A stretch of DNA of 64,000 bases from Actinospica sp035493475. Lineage in GTDB: Bacteria; Actinomycetota; Actinomycetes; Streptomycetales; Catenulisporaceae. The stretch is taken from positions 1 through 64,000 of the forward strand of contig DATJIF010000008.1 in assembly GCA_035493475.1 (NCBI GenBank), read 5' to 3'. Positions 24,560 to 32,604 of this stretch are shown here, in pieces; position 1 is the first letter of the stretch; every line of letters begins with the position of its first letter. Below the pieces are notes generated by a model that saw only the letters and a program-made list of their open reading frames with translations, ran no database searches and was not told the origin of the DNA. The translations under genes and the position numbers were made by a program.

Positions 24560-26155
24560 TCACACTTTCTTCGACGGCAGCGCGGGCATCGCCGGCAGGG
24601 TGAAGCGATAGGTCTCCTCGATGCCCGCGGGCTCCTCGCGGCGGATCGGGCCGAGCGCGGCCAGCGCCGCGACCACCGCCTCCACCAGCGGCGCGGGCGC
24701 CGAGGCGCCCGCGGTGATGCCGACGACGCCCGCGCCGGCCAGCCACTCGGGATCGACTTGCTCGGGGCTGTCGACCAGGTAGGCCGCGGCCCCCGCGCGC
24801 TCGGCCACTTCGACCAGGCGCAGCGAGTTGGACGAGTTGGGCGAGCCGACCACCAGCACCACGTCGGCGCCCGCGGCCACGTCGCGGATCGCGCGCTGCC
24901 GGTTCGTCGTCGCGTAGCAGATGTCGGAGCTCGGCGGTTCGCCGATGCCCGGGAAGGTCTCCCGCAGCGCCTTGACCACGTGCTCGGCCTCGTCCTCGGC
25001 CAGCGTGGTCTGCATCAGGTAGGCGACCCGGTCCGGGTCCGGCACCTCGAGCGCCTCGACCTGCTCCGGCGTCTCCACCAGGTGGATGCGCGGCGCGGCC
25101 GGGTTCGGGTCCTCGCCCATCAGGCCCTCGGACTCGTCGTGGTTCGGGTGCCCGATGAACACGACGCTGTTGCCGTCGCGCAGCGCCCGGCGCGCCTCGG
25201 AGTGCACCTTGGCGACCAGCGGGCACGTCGCGTCGACCACGGCCAGGCCGCGCGCGTCCGCCTCGAGCCGGACCGCCGGGGCCACGCCGTGCGCCGAGAG
25301 CACGACCGGGACGCCGTCCGGCACCTCGTCGAGCTCCTCGACGAACACCGCGCCGCGCCGTTCCAGGTCCGCGACCACGTACGTGTTGTGCACGATCTGC
25401 CGCCGCACGTACACCGGGGCCCCGTAGGTCTCCAGCGCCTGCTCGACGATCTCGATCGCGCGGTCCACGCCCGCGCAGAACGAGCGCGGCGAGGCCAGCA
25501 CGACCCGCCGCGACGGGTGCGCGGCGGAGGCCCAGGACTCGATCGCCGGGACCAGCCGCGCCAGGGTTCGCAGCGCGTTGCGGCCGCGGCCGGGCGTCGC
25601 CGGGTGCATCAGCCCCGCCGACGCGTCGTCCACCACGACCCGGACCGTCGCGTACGGCGAGTCCGTGAGCGTGCCGAGGACCGAGGCCTCCATGTCCACC
25701 GCGAGGTAGCCCTCGGCGGCCAGCGCCCGGCGCCGCTTGCCGTGCACGATCCGGTCGGTGGTCACGGTCGGGCCCAGGTGCACCCGGACGTTCGGCAGGA
25801 CCCTGCGGATCGCGGCGGCCAGCAGCGGCGCGGCGGGGGAGCGGACCACGGCGCCGTCCGGGCCGTGCACCTCGGTGGACACCACGACGTCGCCCGCGCG
25901 CACGTCCGCGGGCAGGCCGCCCGCGACGCCCGCGAGCACGACGGGCGCGCCGTCCCTCGGCAGCATCCGGGCCGCGCGCGCGGCCCGCATGCCCACGGTC
26001 ACCACGCTGGTCTCCAGACCCGCGCCGCGCCGCAGCGCCCGCGCCTCCAGGCCCAGCGCCGCCGCAACCGTAACCGGGGCGCTCCGCAACATTTCACCGG
26101 CGTCGCGTCGGGCGTTCGCGACTGCACCGATGGATTCGCTCGCAAGCTCGCTCAT
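24560..26155 (-). CDS. hpnG-ispH: HpnG-type nucleoside phosphorylase fused to IspH (HMBPP reductase)
   Basis: Single polypeptide of 531 aa with two enzymes. Residues 25-210 resemble the hopanoid-associated phosphorylase HpnG (GLEARALRRG, VLAGVAGGL, VDMEASVL), expected to release ribose-phosphate hopanoid from adenosylhopane. Residues 216-520 are IspH, which reduces HMBPP to IPP and DMAPP in the MEP pathway. The three cluster cysteines are intact (SFCAGVD C227, DATCPLV C311, DICYATTNRQ near 410), and the catalytic Glu lies in the HDESEGLMG segment. No frameshift separates the halves. The first 21 residues are the repeated SELASE element; ATG 26092 (M22) is an alternative start. It overlaps the shc stop by ATGA. 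Confidence 0.88.
   Translation of the reverse strand: MSELASESIGAVANARRDAGEMLRSAPVTVAAALGLEARALRRGAGLETSVVTVGMRAARAARMLPRDGAPVVLAGVAGGLPADVRAGDVVVSTEVHGPDGAVVRSPAAPLLAAAIRRVLPNVRVHLGPTVTTDRIVHGKRRRALAAEGYLAVDMEASVLGTLTDSPYATVRVVVDDASAGLMHPATPGRGRNALRTLARLVPAIESWASAAHPSRRVVLASPRSFCAGVDRAIEIVEQALETYGAPVYVRRQIVHNTYVVADLERRGAVFVEELDEVPDGVPVVLSAHGVAPAVRLEADARGLAVVDATCPLVAKVHSEARRALRDGNSVVFIGHPNHDESEGLMGEDPNPAAPRIHLVETPEQVEALEVPDPDRVAYLMQTTLAEDEAEHVVKALRETFPGIGEPPSSDICYATTNRQRAIRDVAAGADVVLVVGSPNSSNSLRLVEVAERAGAAAYLVDSPEQVDPEWLAGAGVVGITAGASAPAPLVEAVVAALAALGPIRREEPAGIEETYRFTLPAMPALPSKKV
26135..26155 (-). repeat. SELASE repeat, copy at shc/hpnG junction
   Basis: The 20-nt core TGAGCGAGCTTGCGAGCGAA is identical to those at 4625-4644 (plus) and 34047-34066 (minus). 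Here the ATG overlaps the shc stop, as copy 1 overlaps the phosphatase stop. Instead of closing after 24-26 codons, the frame runs on into hpnG. Similarity to the minus-strand copy at 34047 continues downstream as AATCnAT, CAGT and CGCGAACGC. Confidence 0.65.
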
Positions 26156-28149
26156 CGGCTTTCCACAACGTCGTAATCGGCGGTGTGCTTGTTCACACTG
26201 TAAAAGTCTACGGCTCGGCCCAGCGCGGTCAGCGGAAAGACAAGCCGGTACAGGTGGTAGTTGATGTAGAAGTCGCCCGGGAAGCCGGTGCCGGTGAACA
26301 GCTCCTCGTCCCAGGTGCCGTCGGAGCGCTGAGTCTCCGCCAGGTACAGCACGCCGCGGTCGATCGCCGCGCGCAGCTCCTCGGTCACCGCCGCCGGGGT
26401 CTCGGCCACGGACAGCAGCGCGAGCAGCGCCCAGGCGGTCTGCGAGGCGGTGGAGTCGCCGCGGCCGATCCACGAGGGGTCGACGTACGAGCGCAGGTCC
26501 TCGCCCCAGCCGCCGTCCAGGTTCTGATGCGCGATCACCCAGGCCGTCGCGCGGCGCAGCGCCGGGTGCGAGGGCGCGACGCCCGCCGCGACCAGCGCGG
26601 GCACCACGGCCCCGGTGCCGTACACGTGGTTCGCGCCCCAGCGGCCGAACCAGGAGCCGTCCTGCTCCTGGTGGTCCAGCAGCCAGCGGATCCCGCGCAG
26701 CGCCGCCGGGTCGTGCGCCTTCCCCAGCGCGGCGTACGCCTCGACGATGTGCGCGGTCACGTCCGCCGAGGGCGGGTCGATCACGGCGCCGAAGTCGCAG
26801 AACGGCAGCTTGTTGATCAGGGTTCGGGTGTTGTCCGCGTCGAACGCGCCCCAGCCGCCGTCCTTGGACTGCATCCCGCCGACCCAGGCCAGGCCGCGGT
26901 CGGTCGCGGCGCGGATCCGGCGCTCGCGTACCGGCTCGCCGTCGGGGTTGCGGGCCCGCAGCAGCGCCAGCAGGATCTCGGCGGTGTCGTCGGTGTCCGG
27001 GTAGCCGTCGTTGGCGAACTCGAAGGCCCAGCCGCCGGGGGCGAGCGCGGGCCGGCGCACCGACCAGTCGCCCTTGACCGTGACCTCCTCGCCGAGCAGC
27101 CAGTCGGTCCCGCGCACGTACGCCTCGTGGCGCGCCTCGACGCCCGAGTCGGCCAGCGCCACCAGCGCCAGCGCGGTGTCCCAGACCGGGGACTGGCAGG
27201 CCTCCAGCCGGCGCATCGGTCCGGACGGGGACTCCTCGCGCACGGTGAAGCCCTCCAGGCCCGCCAGGCCCGCGCGGATCACCGGGTGGTCCATCGGGTA
27301 GCCCATCAGGTGCAGCGCCATCAGGGAGTAGACCCAGGGCGGCTGGATCCCGCCCCAGCAGCCGTCCGCCTCCTGCCGCGCGATGATCCACTCGGCGGCC
27401 TGGCGCAGCGCCGCGCGGCGCAGCACCGGGACGCGGCGCTTCTCGTAGCGGTGCAGCCAGCGGTCCAGGCCGCGGAAGAACGTGGAGATCCGGTCCTCGT
27501 CCGGGGCCGGTCCGGGCACGACGCCGGTGCGCAGCTCGTCCACCCCGAACGGCAGCGGCCGGGTCGGCTTGTAGTGCCAGACGATGGTCAGCGGCACCAC
27601 CGTCTGCCGGGCCCAGCAGGCCCAGTCGTAGACGTTCAGCGGCACCTGCCTCGGCAGGAAGATCAGCTCGGGCGGCATCGCCGGCAGGTCGTCCCAGCTC
27701 CACAGGCCGAACAGGGCCAGCCAGATCCGGGTGAACACCCGGGTCGACTCGAGCCCGCCGTTCTCCCGGATCCACTCGGCCGCCCGGGCCATGTGCGCGT
27801 CCCGCGGCGCGTCCCCGGCCAGCCGCAGCGCCACGTACGCCTCGACGGTGGTGGACAGCTCGGCCGGGCCGCCGTGGAAGGTGGCCCAGGTGCCGTCCGC
27901 GCGCTGCTGGGAACGGATCCACCGGGCCGTGTGCTCGACGGTCAGCGGGTCCGCGATCCCGAGGAACTCGCGCAGCAGCAGGTCCTCGGCGTCCATCGTG
28001 ACGTTGGTCGCCAGCTCCCCCTTCCACCAGCCGGCCGGATCCTGCAGCCCGAGCAGGTGCTCGCGCGCGGCTCCGGCGGCGTGGTGTGCGGCCTCGGGTG
28101 GGCCCGGGGTGCGGTCGGTTGATACCGGCCGTTCCGCAATCGCAGTCAT
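26152..28149 (-). CDS. shc: Squalene-hopene cyclase
   Basis: Monotopic membrane cyclase of 665 aa that turns squalene into hopene and hopanol. The protonating motif is present as DTDD in GYPDTDDTAEI, and at least six QW motifs are visible (for example QSKDGGWGAFD, QEQDGSWFGRWG, QNLDGGWGED). Length is normal for bacterial cyclases. ATG at 28149 has GAGGAGG upstream. The stop overlaps the ATG of the hpnG/ispH fusion. It sits between the prenyl synthase and hpnG, as in streptomycete hopanoid clusters. Confidence 0.96.
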   Translation of the reverse strand: MTAIAERPVSTDRTPGPPEAAHHAAGAAREHLLGLQDPAGWWKGELATNVTMDAEDLLLREFLGIADPLTVEHTARWIRSQQRADGTWATFHGGPAELSTTVEAYVALRLAGDAPRDAHMARAAEWIRENGGLESTRVFTRIWLALFGLWSWDDLPAMPPELIFLPRQVPLNVYDWACWARQTVVPLTIVWHYKPTRPLPFGVDELRTGVVPGPAPDEDRISTFFRGLDRWLHRYEKRRVPVLRRAALRQAAEWIIARQEADGCWGGIQPPWVYSLMALHLMGYPMDHPVIRAGLAGLEGFTVREESPSGPMRRLEACQSPVWDTALALVALADSGVEARHEAYVRGTDWLLGEEVTVKGDWSVRRPALAPGGWAFEFANDGYPDTDDTAEILLALLRARNPDGEPVRERRIRAATDRGLAWVGGMQSKDGGWGAFDADNTRTLINKLPFCDFGAVIDPPSADVTAHIVEAYAALGKAHDPAALRGIRWLLDHQEQDGSWFGRWGANHVYGTGAVVPALVAAGVAPSHPALRRATAWVIAHQNLDGGWGEDLRSYVDPSWIGRGDSTASQTAWALLALLSVAETPAAVTEELRAAIDRGVLYLAETQRSDGTWDEELFTGTGFPGDFYINYHLYRLVFPLTALGRAVDFYSVNKHTADYDVVESR

Positions 28150-28175
28150 GTCAGCGTGCCTCCTCGGCACGCCCC

Positions 28176-29216
28176 TTACCACGTCCTTGAAAGGAGAAAC
28201 CTGGTGACTTCGGCGAGATCGGCGAGTGCGCTGGGCGGCGGCGCCAAGCGGTCCAAACGGGCGAGTGCCTCGCGAGTGTGCAGGTCGGCGCGGTCCCGGG
28301 TCCACGAGCGGCCCCCGGCGCGCTCGACGAGATCGGCCGCGCGCACCAGATCCGCGGCGCTCAGCTCCTCCGGCCGGGCGAGCACGGCGCGCAGCTGCGC
28401 CCCGGCCTCGTTGCCCGCCGTGAGGGCCGCCACGACCGGAGCGGAGCGCTTGCGGGCGGCGAGGTCGGCCGCCACCGGCTTGCCCGTGGTGTCCGTCTCG
28501 CCCCAGATGCCCAGCATGTCGTCCACGAGCTGGAAGGCCATGCCGAGGTGGTGGCCGTACTCGGCGAGCAGCCGCACCTGGTCGGGGTCCGCGCCGTACG
28601 CCTGCGCACCGAGGCTCGCGCTCGCGGACAGCAGGCTCGCGGTCTTGCCCTGCTCCATCGTCAGGCACCGCTCCACGGTGGCCGACTCGTCGCCCTCGAG
28701 CCCGAGGTCCTCGCTCTGGCCCGCGATCAACTCCTGCACCATCGCACCGAGGGCGAGTACCGCGGACGGCGTGCGCTCGGCCAGCGCCTCGAACGCCAGC
28801 GTCTGCAGCGCGCAGCCCGCCAGCAGCGTCTGGTTCTCCCCGAACACGGTCCACGCGGTCGGCCGGTGCCGCCGGGTGCGGTCGCCGTCCATGATGTCGT
28901 CGTGCAGCAGCGAGAAGTTGTGGATCAGCTCCACGGCGGCCGCGGCGTCGAGCACGGCGGGCTCGTCGCCGCCCGCGCCCACCGCGCGGGCCCCGAGCAC
29001 GGCCAGCGCGGGCCGCAGCGCCTTGCCGCCGGAGCCGTGCGGGTCCGGGCGGCCGGCGGCGTCCTGCCAGCCGAAGTGGTACCGGGCGATCCCGCGCATC
29101 GTCGGGTGCAGCCCGTCGAGCCGACGCTCGATCTCGGGGTCCACCAGCTTCTTCGTCTCGGTGAAGATCTCCGCCGCGGTGCGCTGAACCGTCTCCGCGC
29201 TCTGCGTCTCAGTCAA
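28176..29216 (-). CDS. Polyprenyl diphosphate synthase of hopanoid operon
   Basis: Class I prenyltransferase of 346 aa, expected to make farnesyl or a longer diphosphate for squalene synthesis. The first Asp-rich motif is DDIMDGD, and the chain-length region upstream reads VELIHNFSLLH. The second motif reads DDMLG rather than the DDxxD of classical FPP synthases. The TTG start at 29216 overlaps the hpnE stop by 8 nt, with AGGAG about 10 nt upstream; the next Met would cut off 38 conserved residues. Position in the operon strongly ties it to hopanoids. Confidence 0.88.
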   Translation of the reverse strand: MTETQSAETVQRTAAEIFTETKKLVDPEIERRLDGLHPTMRGIARYHFGWQDAAGRPDPHGSGGKALRPALAVLGARAVGAGGDEPAVLDAAAAVELIHNFSLLHDDIMDGDRTRRHRPTAWTVFGENQTLLAGCALQTLAFEALAERTPSAVLALGAMVQELIAGQSEDLGLEGDESATVERCLTMEQGKTASLLSASASLGAQAYGADPDQVRLLAEYGHHLGMAFQLVDDMLGIWGETDTTGKPVAADLAARKRSAPVVAALTAGNEAGAQLRAVLARPEELSAADLVRAADLVERAGGRSWTRDRADLHTREALARLDRLAPPPSALADLAEVTRFLLSRTW

Positions 29217-30645
29217 ACCCCTGCTCCTGTTCGGTGCGGTGAGTCGTCACCCACTGTTCTTGCGCAACGCGCGCCGCGCTAATCCCGCTGCGTACCGCGC
29301 TCTCCATCGTGTCCGGCCACCCGGTGGCGGTCCACGCGCCGGCCAGGTAGAGCCCCTCGACCGGCGTGGCCGGCCCGGGACGCAGCGCGGCGGTGCCGCT
29401 GGCCTGCCGGAACGTGGCGTGCTTCTCCCGGGTGACGAAGAACTCCTCGACCGCGGCATCGCGCGCCTTCGGCAGCAGCCTGGCCAGTTCGCTCTCGAAC
29501 AGTGGCCGAAGGTCGGCCACCGGCTGGTCGATCAGCGCGTCCGCCGCCGACACCGTCACCGCCACGTAGCGCCCCGCGCCCGGCAGGCCCGTGGGACCGG
29601 TCCGGTCGAAGATCCACTGCGCCGGGGAGTCCACCCCGGCCAGGAAGGGGCCGTCCAGCACCGGACGGTCGTAGCGCACGTGCACGTTCATGATCGGGCT
29701 GTGCCCGAGCTCCGCGAAGGGCCGCGGCACCTCCGGCGGCAGCAGCCCGGCGGCGACGTCGTGCGGCACGGCCAGCACCACGGCGTCCGGACGCAGCGTC
29801 AGTTCGCCCTCGTCCCGGGTGCGCAGGGTGACGTTGCGCGCGGCGTCGAGGGAGAGCACCTTCGTAGCGTCCCGTACGTCCACGCCTTGTTTCGTGAGCG
29901 CCGCGCGGGCCCGCGTGTCGTGGATCTCGCCGAGCGGCACCGCGGCGTAGCCCAGGTCGGAGCCGGCGTTGTCCTCGAGCAGCCCGGTGCGGAAGACCTT
30001 GGCGGCCAGCGCGAGTGACGCCGCGTCGGGATCGATGTTCAGGGTCGCGGTGCTGATCACCGACCAGAGCCGGTTCACGGCGGTCCCGGACTGCCCGTGC
30101 CTGCGCATGAAGGGGCCGAAGCCCTGCGCGTCCACGGCCGGATCCGCCGGATCGGTGAACCGCAGCGCCAGCGCGGCGCGCCCGAGCCTGGCCCGGTCCC
30201 GCGCCGGCAGCAGGCCGTAGCCCAGCAGGCTCCCGGCCAGGTGCAGCGGGGCCGGGGCGCCGGTGCGCCTGAGCCGCGCGGTCTTCCCGTCCGGCGCGCG
30301 CAGCGGGATGTCCAGCCGGTCCTGCAGCACGGACAGGCCCGAGGAGGGCCCGGCGTCCAGCCGCTCCAGCAGCGCGCGGTAGGCCGTGCAGCAGCGCAGG
30401 AAGACGTGCTGGCCGTTGTCGACCGTCAGTTCGCGGCGCTGGTACGAGGTCGCGCGCCCGCCGAGCCGCGGCCGCGCCTCGGCGAGGGTGACCCGCCAGC
30501 CGCGTTCGGCCAGGATCAGCGCCGAGGTGATTCCGGCCAGGCCGCCGCCGACGACGAGCGCGTGCGGCGCCCCGTCCGCGCCGGTCGGACCGTGCTCCGT
30601 GGCGGGCCAGTCGCCGTCCACGTCCCGCTTCGGGCCGCGCGTCAT
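29209..30645 (-). CDS. hpnE: HpnE FAD-dependent squalene-forming oxidoreductase
   Basis: Flavoprotein of 478 aa that reduces hydroxysqualene to squalene, the third step of the HpnCDE route. The N-terminus shows the dinucleotide-binding loop VVGGGLAGITSA followed by LAEARPRLGGRA, and NGQHVFLRCC is characteristic of the family. A preceding stretch of about 28 residues is basic and likely disordered. ATG at 30645 overlaps the hpnD stop (ATGA). Confidence 0.93.
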   Translation of the reverse strand: MTRGPKRDVDGDWPATEHGPTGADGAPHALVVGGGLAGITSALILAERGWRVTLAEARPRLGGRATSYQRRELTVDNGQHVFLRCCTAYRALLERLDAGPSSGLSVLQDRLDIPLRAPDGKTARLRRTGAPAPLHLAGSLLGYGLLPARDRARLGRAALALRFTDPADPAVDAQGFGPFMRRHGQSGTAVNRLWSVISTATLNIDPDAASLALAAKVFRTGLLEDNAGSDLGYAAVPLGEIHDTRARAALTKQGVDVRDATKVLSLDAARNVTLRTRDEGELTLRPDAVVLAVPHDVAAGLLPPEVPRPFAELGHSPIMNVHVRYDRPVLDGPFLAGVDSPAQWIFDRTGPTGLPGAGRYVAVTVSAADALIDQPVADLRPLFESELARLLPKARDAAVEEFFVTREKHATFRQASGTAALRPGPATPVEGLYLAGAWTATGWPDTMESAVRSGISAARVAQEQWVTTHRTEQEQGFD

Positions 30646-31541
30646 CGACCCGGCCGCAGGTCGGACAGCTGGGGACGCAGCGCGCGGCCGGCCACCGCGA
30701 GCTTGGTCTTGGCGGGCAGCGAGAGCCGCTGGCCGTAGATGGCCTCCGGCTCGGCCGCGATCACCTTGAGCAGCGCGTGGTAGATCCCGGACAGCGCCCC
30801 GCAGCAGCCGCGCGAACGCCAGTCCAGCAGCGGCAGCAGCGCGAGACCTTCCTTGTACAAGGCCTCGGCGCGCTCGGCCTCGTAGCGGATCACCTTGGCC
30901 AGCCGGCCGCCCTGCGGGTCCAGGTTGCCGTTCTGACCCAGCTTTAGTTCGCATTCGAACTCGTCGAGAGTCTTCTTCGGCAGGTAGACGCGCCCGCCCT
31001 GCAGGTCCTCGCGCACGTCGCGCAGGATGTTCGTCAGCTGCAGCGCGAGGCCGAGCTTGTCCGCGAGCTCCTCGGTCTGCTTCGGCTCGGTGTGCAGCGC
31101 GGGCGGGTTGAACACGCCCAGCGAGAGCCGCCCGATCGAGCCGGCCACGTTGCGGCAGTACACCGCGAGCTCGTCCCAGGACTGGTAGACGGTGCCGACC
31201 TGGTCCATCTCGCAGCCGTCCACGAGCTCGCCGAACGCGCCGAGGTCGATCGGATAGCGGCGGGCCGAGTCGGCCAGCGCGACGAGCACCGGGTCCTCGG
31301 GGAAGCGCTCCGGGTGCTCGGCCTGCCGCCGGACCTCGACCAGGCCGGCGATCTTCGCGTCGTGCGGCAGGTCCCCGTCCCCGATGTCGTCCACCCGGCG
31401 GGCGAAGGCGTAGATCGCGGACAGCGCCCGGCGCTTCGGCCCGGGCAGCAGCCTGATGCCGTAGGAGAAGTTCTTGGCCTGGCTCCCGACGATGCGCTCA
31501 CACAGTGCATATGCGGCCGCGAGTTCTGTACTGGTGGTCAC
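30642..31541 (-). CDS. hpnD: HpnD presqualene diphosphate synthase
   Basis: Enzyme of 299 aa of the squalene/phytoene synthase fold that condenses two FPP into presqualene diphosphate. Both Asp-rich metal motifs are present: RRVDDIGDGD near residue 50 and LRDVREDLQGGRVYLP near residue 175. GTG at 31541 starts MTTSTELAAAY. The 124-bp gap before it on the hpnC side contains a TATAGG hexamer (minus strand, 31594-31589) that could serve as an internal promoter. Confidence 0.94.
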   Translation of the reverse strand: MTTSTELAAAYALCERIVGSQAKNFSYGIRLLPGPKRRALSAIYAFARRVDDIGDGDLPHDAKIAGLVEVRRQAEHPERFPEDPVLVALADSARRYPIDLGAFGELVDGCEMDQVGTVYQSWDELAVYCRNVAGSIGRLSLGVFNPPALHTEPKQTEELADKLGLALQLTNILRDVREDLQGGRVYLPKKTLDEFECELKLGQNGNLDPQGGRLAKVIRYEAERAEALYKEGLALLPLLDWRSRGCCGALSGIYHALLKVIAAEPEAIYGQRLSLPAKTKLAVAGRALRPQLSDLRPGR

Positions 31542-31665
31542 CCGGGCATCCTACGACGTGTGATCCACGGATTCCCCCCGTCGAATGACCTATATCGGCG
31601 GCGTTGCGCTTTCGTCCGCCGAACGGTCGTGCGAAGGCTCCGGCGCAGGTCTCGGCGGCCCGCGC

Positions 31666-32601
31666 TCAGCGCTTCCTTCCGACGACGACACCCAGCGCAG
31701 CCCGCAGCACGCCCTTCTTGTCGGTGGCCGGGGCGCCCGCGAGCACGTCGTAGTCGATCTTCCGCAGCGCCGTGAGCGCGGCCCGGCCGCCCGCCACGTA
31801 GCCGATCACGGCGGGCCTGGCCCAGCCGCGCAGCCGCCGGGTCAGCGGAACGCCCTTGGCCACCATCACCGCCGAGCGGCCCGCCTCCCAGCGCAGCAGC
31901 GCCTTGAGGTCCTCGTCCGCGTGTTCGAAGTCCAGCTCGTCCTCGCGCACCCCGAAGGCGAGCAGGTCCTCGCTCGGCAGGTAGATCCGGCCGTTGCCGC
32001 GGTCCTCGGCCACGTCCTGGATGTGCTCGATGATCTGCAGCCCGGTGCACACCGCGTCCGAGTCCGCCACGTTCTGCGGCGTCGCCTGCCCGGCCAGGTG
32101 CAGCACCACCCGGCCCACCGGGTTCGCCGAGAGCCGGCAGTACGAGACCAGCTCGGCGAACGTCGCGTACCGGGTCTTGACCTGGTCCATCAGGTTCGCG
32201 GCGACCAGGTCGTGGAAGGGCTCGACCGGCACCCGCCCGTCGGTGACGAAGCGGGCCAGGCCGCGCACCGGGTCCAGCTTCGGGGTACCGCCGGAGCCGA
32301 GCCGGCCGAGGTCGGCGTCCACCTCGGTGAGCGCGGCGGTGCGGTCCCCGGTCAACTCGTCCCCGAGGTCGTCCACGTACCGCGCGAAGACGTAGAACGC
32401 GGCGAGGTCGTCGCGCACCGCCTTCGGGAGCACGCGCATCGCGACCGGGAAGTTCTCGGCCGAGGCCTGCTCGGCGGCCCGGGCGGCGAAGTACGCCGGG
32501 TCGCCGGCGTCCCCCGTCACGCGGGACGCCGCGGGTTCTATCGTCACTTCAGCCTCTTCATTGAGGTGGACGTTACTACTACGCGCCGGGGCGACGGGCA
32601 C
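31666..32601 (-). CDS. hpnC: HpnC hydroxysqualene synthase
   Basis: Second squalene-synthase-fold enzyme, 311 aa as drawn, which converts presqualene diphosphate to hydroxysqualene. Motifs include ASAENFPVAMRVLP, YVDDLGDEL and IQDVAEDRGNGRIYLP. The start is uncertain: GTG 32601 lies 3 nt after the aminotransferase stop, while GTG 32547 (VTIEPAASRV) has GAGG 7 nt upstream and still keeps all conserved parts. Located between hpnO and hpnD. Confidence 0.92.
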   Translation of the reverse strand: MPVAPARSSNVHLNEEAEVTIEPAASRVTGDAGDPAYFAARAAEQASAENFPVAMRVLPKAVRDDLAAFYVFARYVDDLGDELTGDRTAALTEVDADLGRLGSGGTPKLDPVRGLARFVTDGRVPVEPFHDLVAANLMDQVKTRYATFAELVSYCRLSANPVGRVVLHLAGQATPQNVADSDAVCTGLQIIEHIQDVAEDRGNGRIYLPSEDLLAFGVREDELDFEHADEDLKALLRWEAGRSAVMVAKGVPLTRRLRGWARPAVIGYVAGGRAALTALRKIDYDVLAGAPATDKKGVLRAALGVVVGRKR

Positions 32602-32604
32602 GGC

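Noticed and set aside
26185..28122. Very long open frames opposite shc and other hopanoid genes
   Set aside because: They are third-position GC shadows, with low-complexity Arg/Ala/Gly translations and no domain sense.
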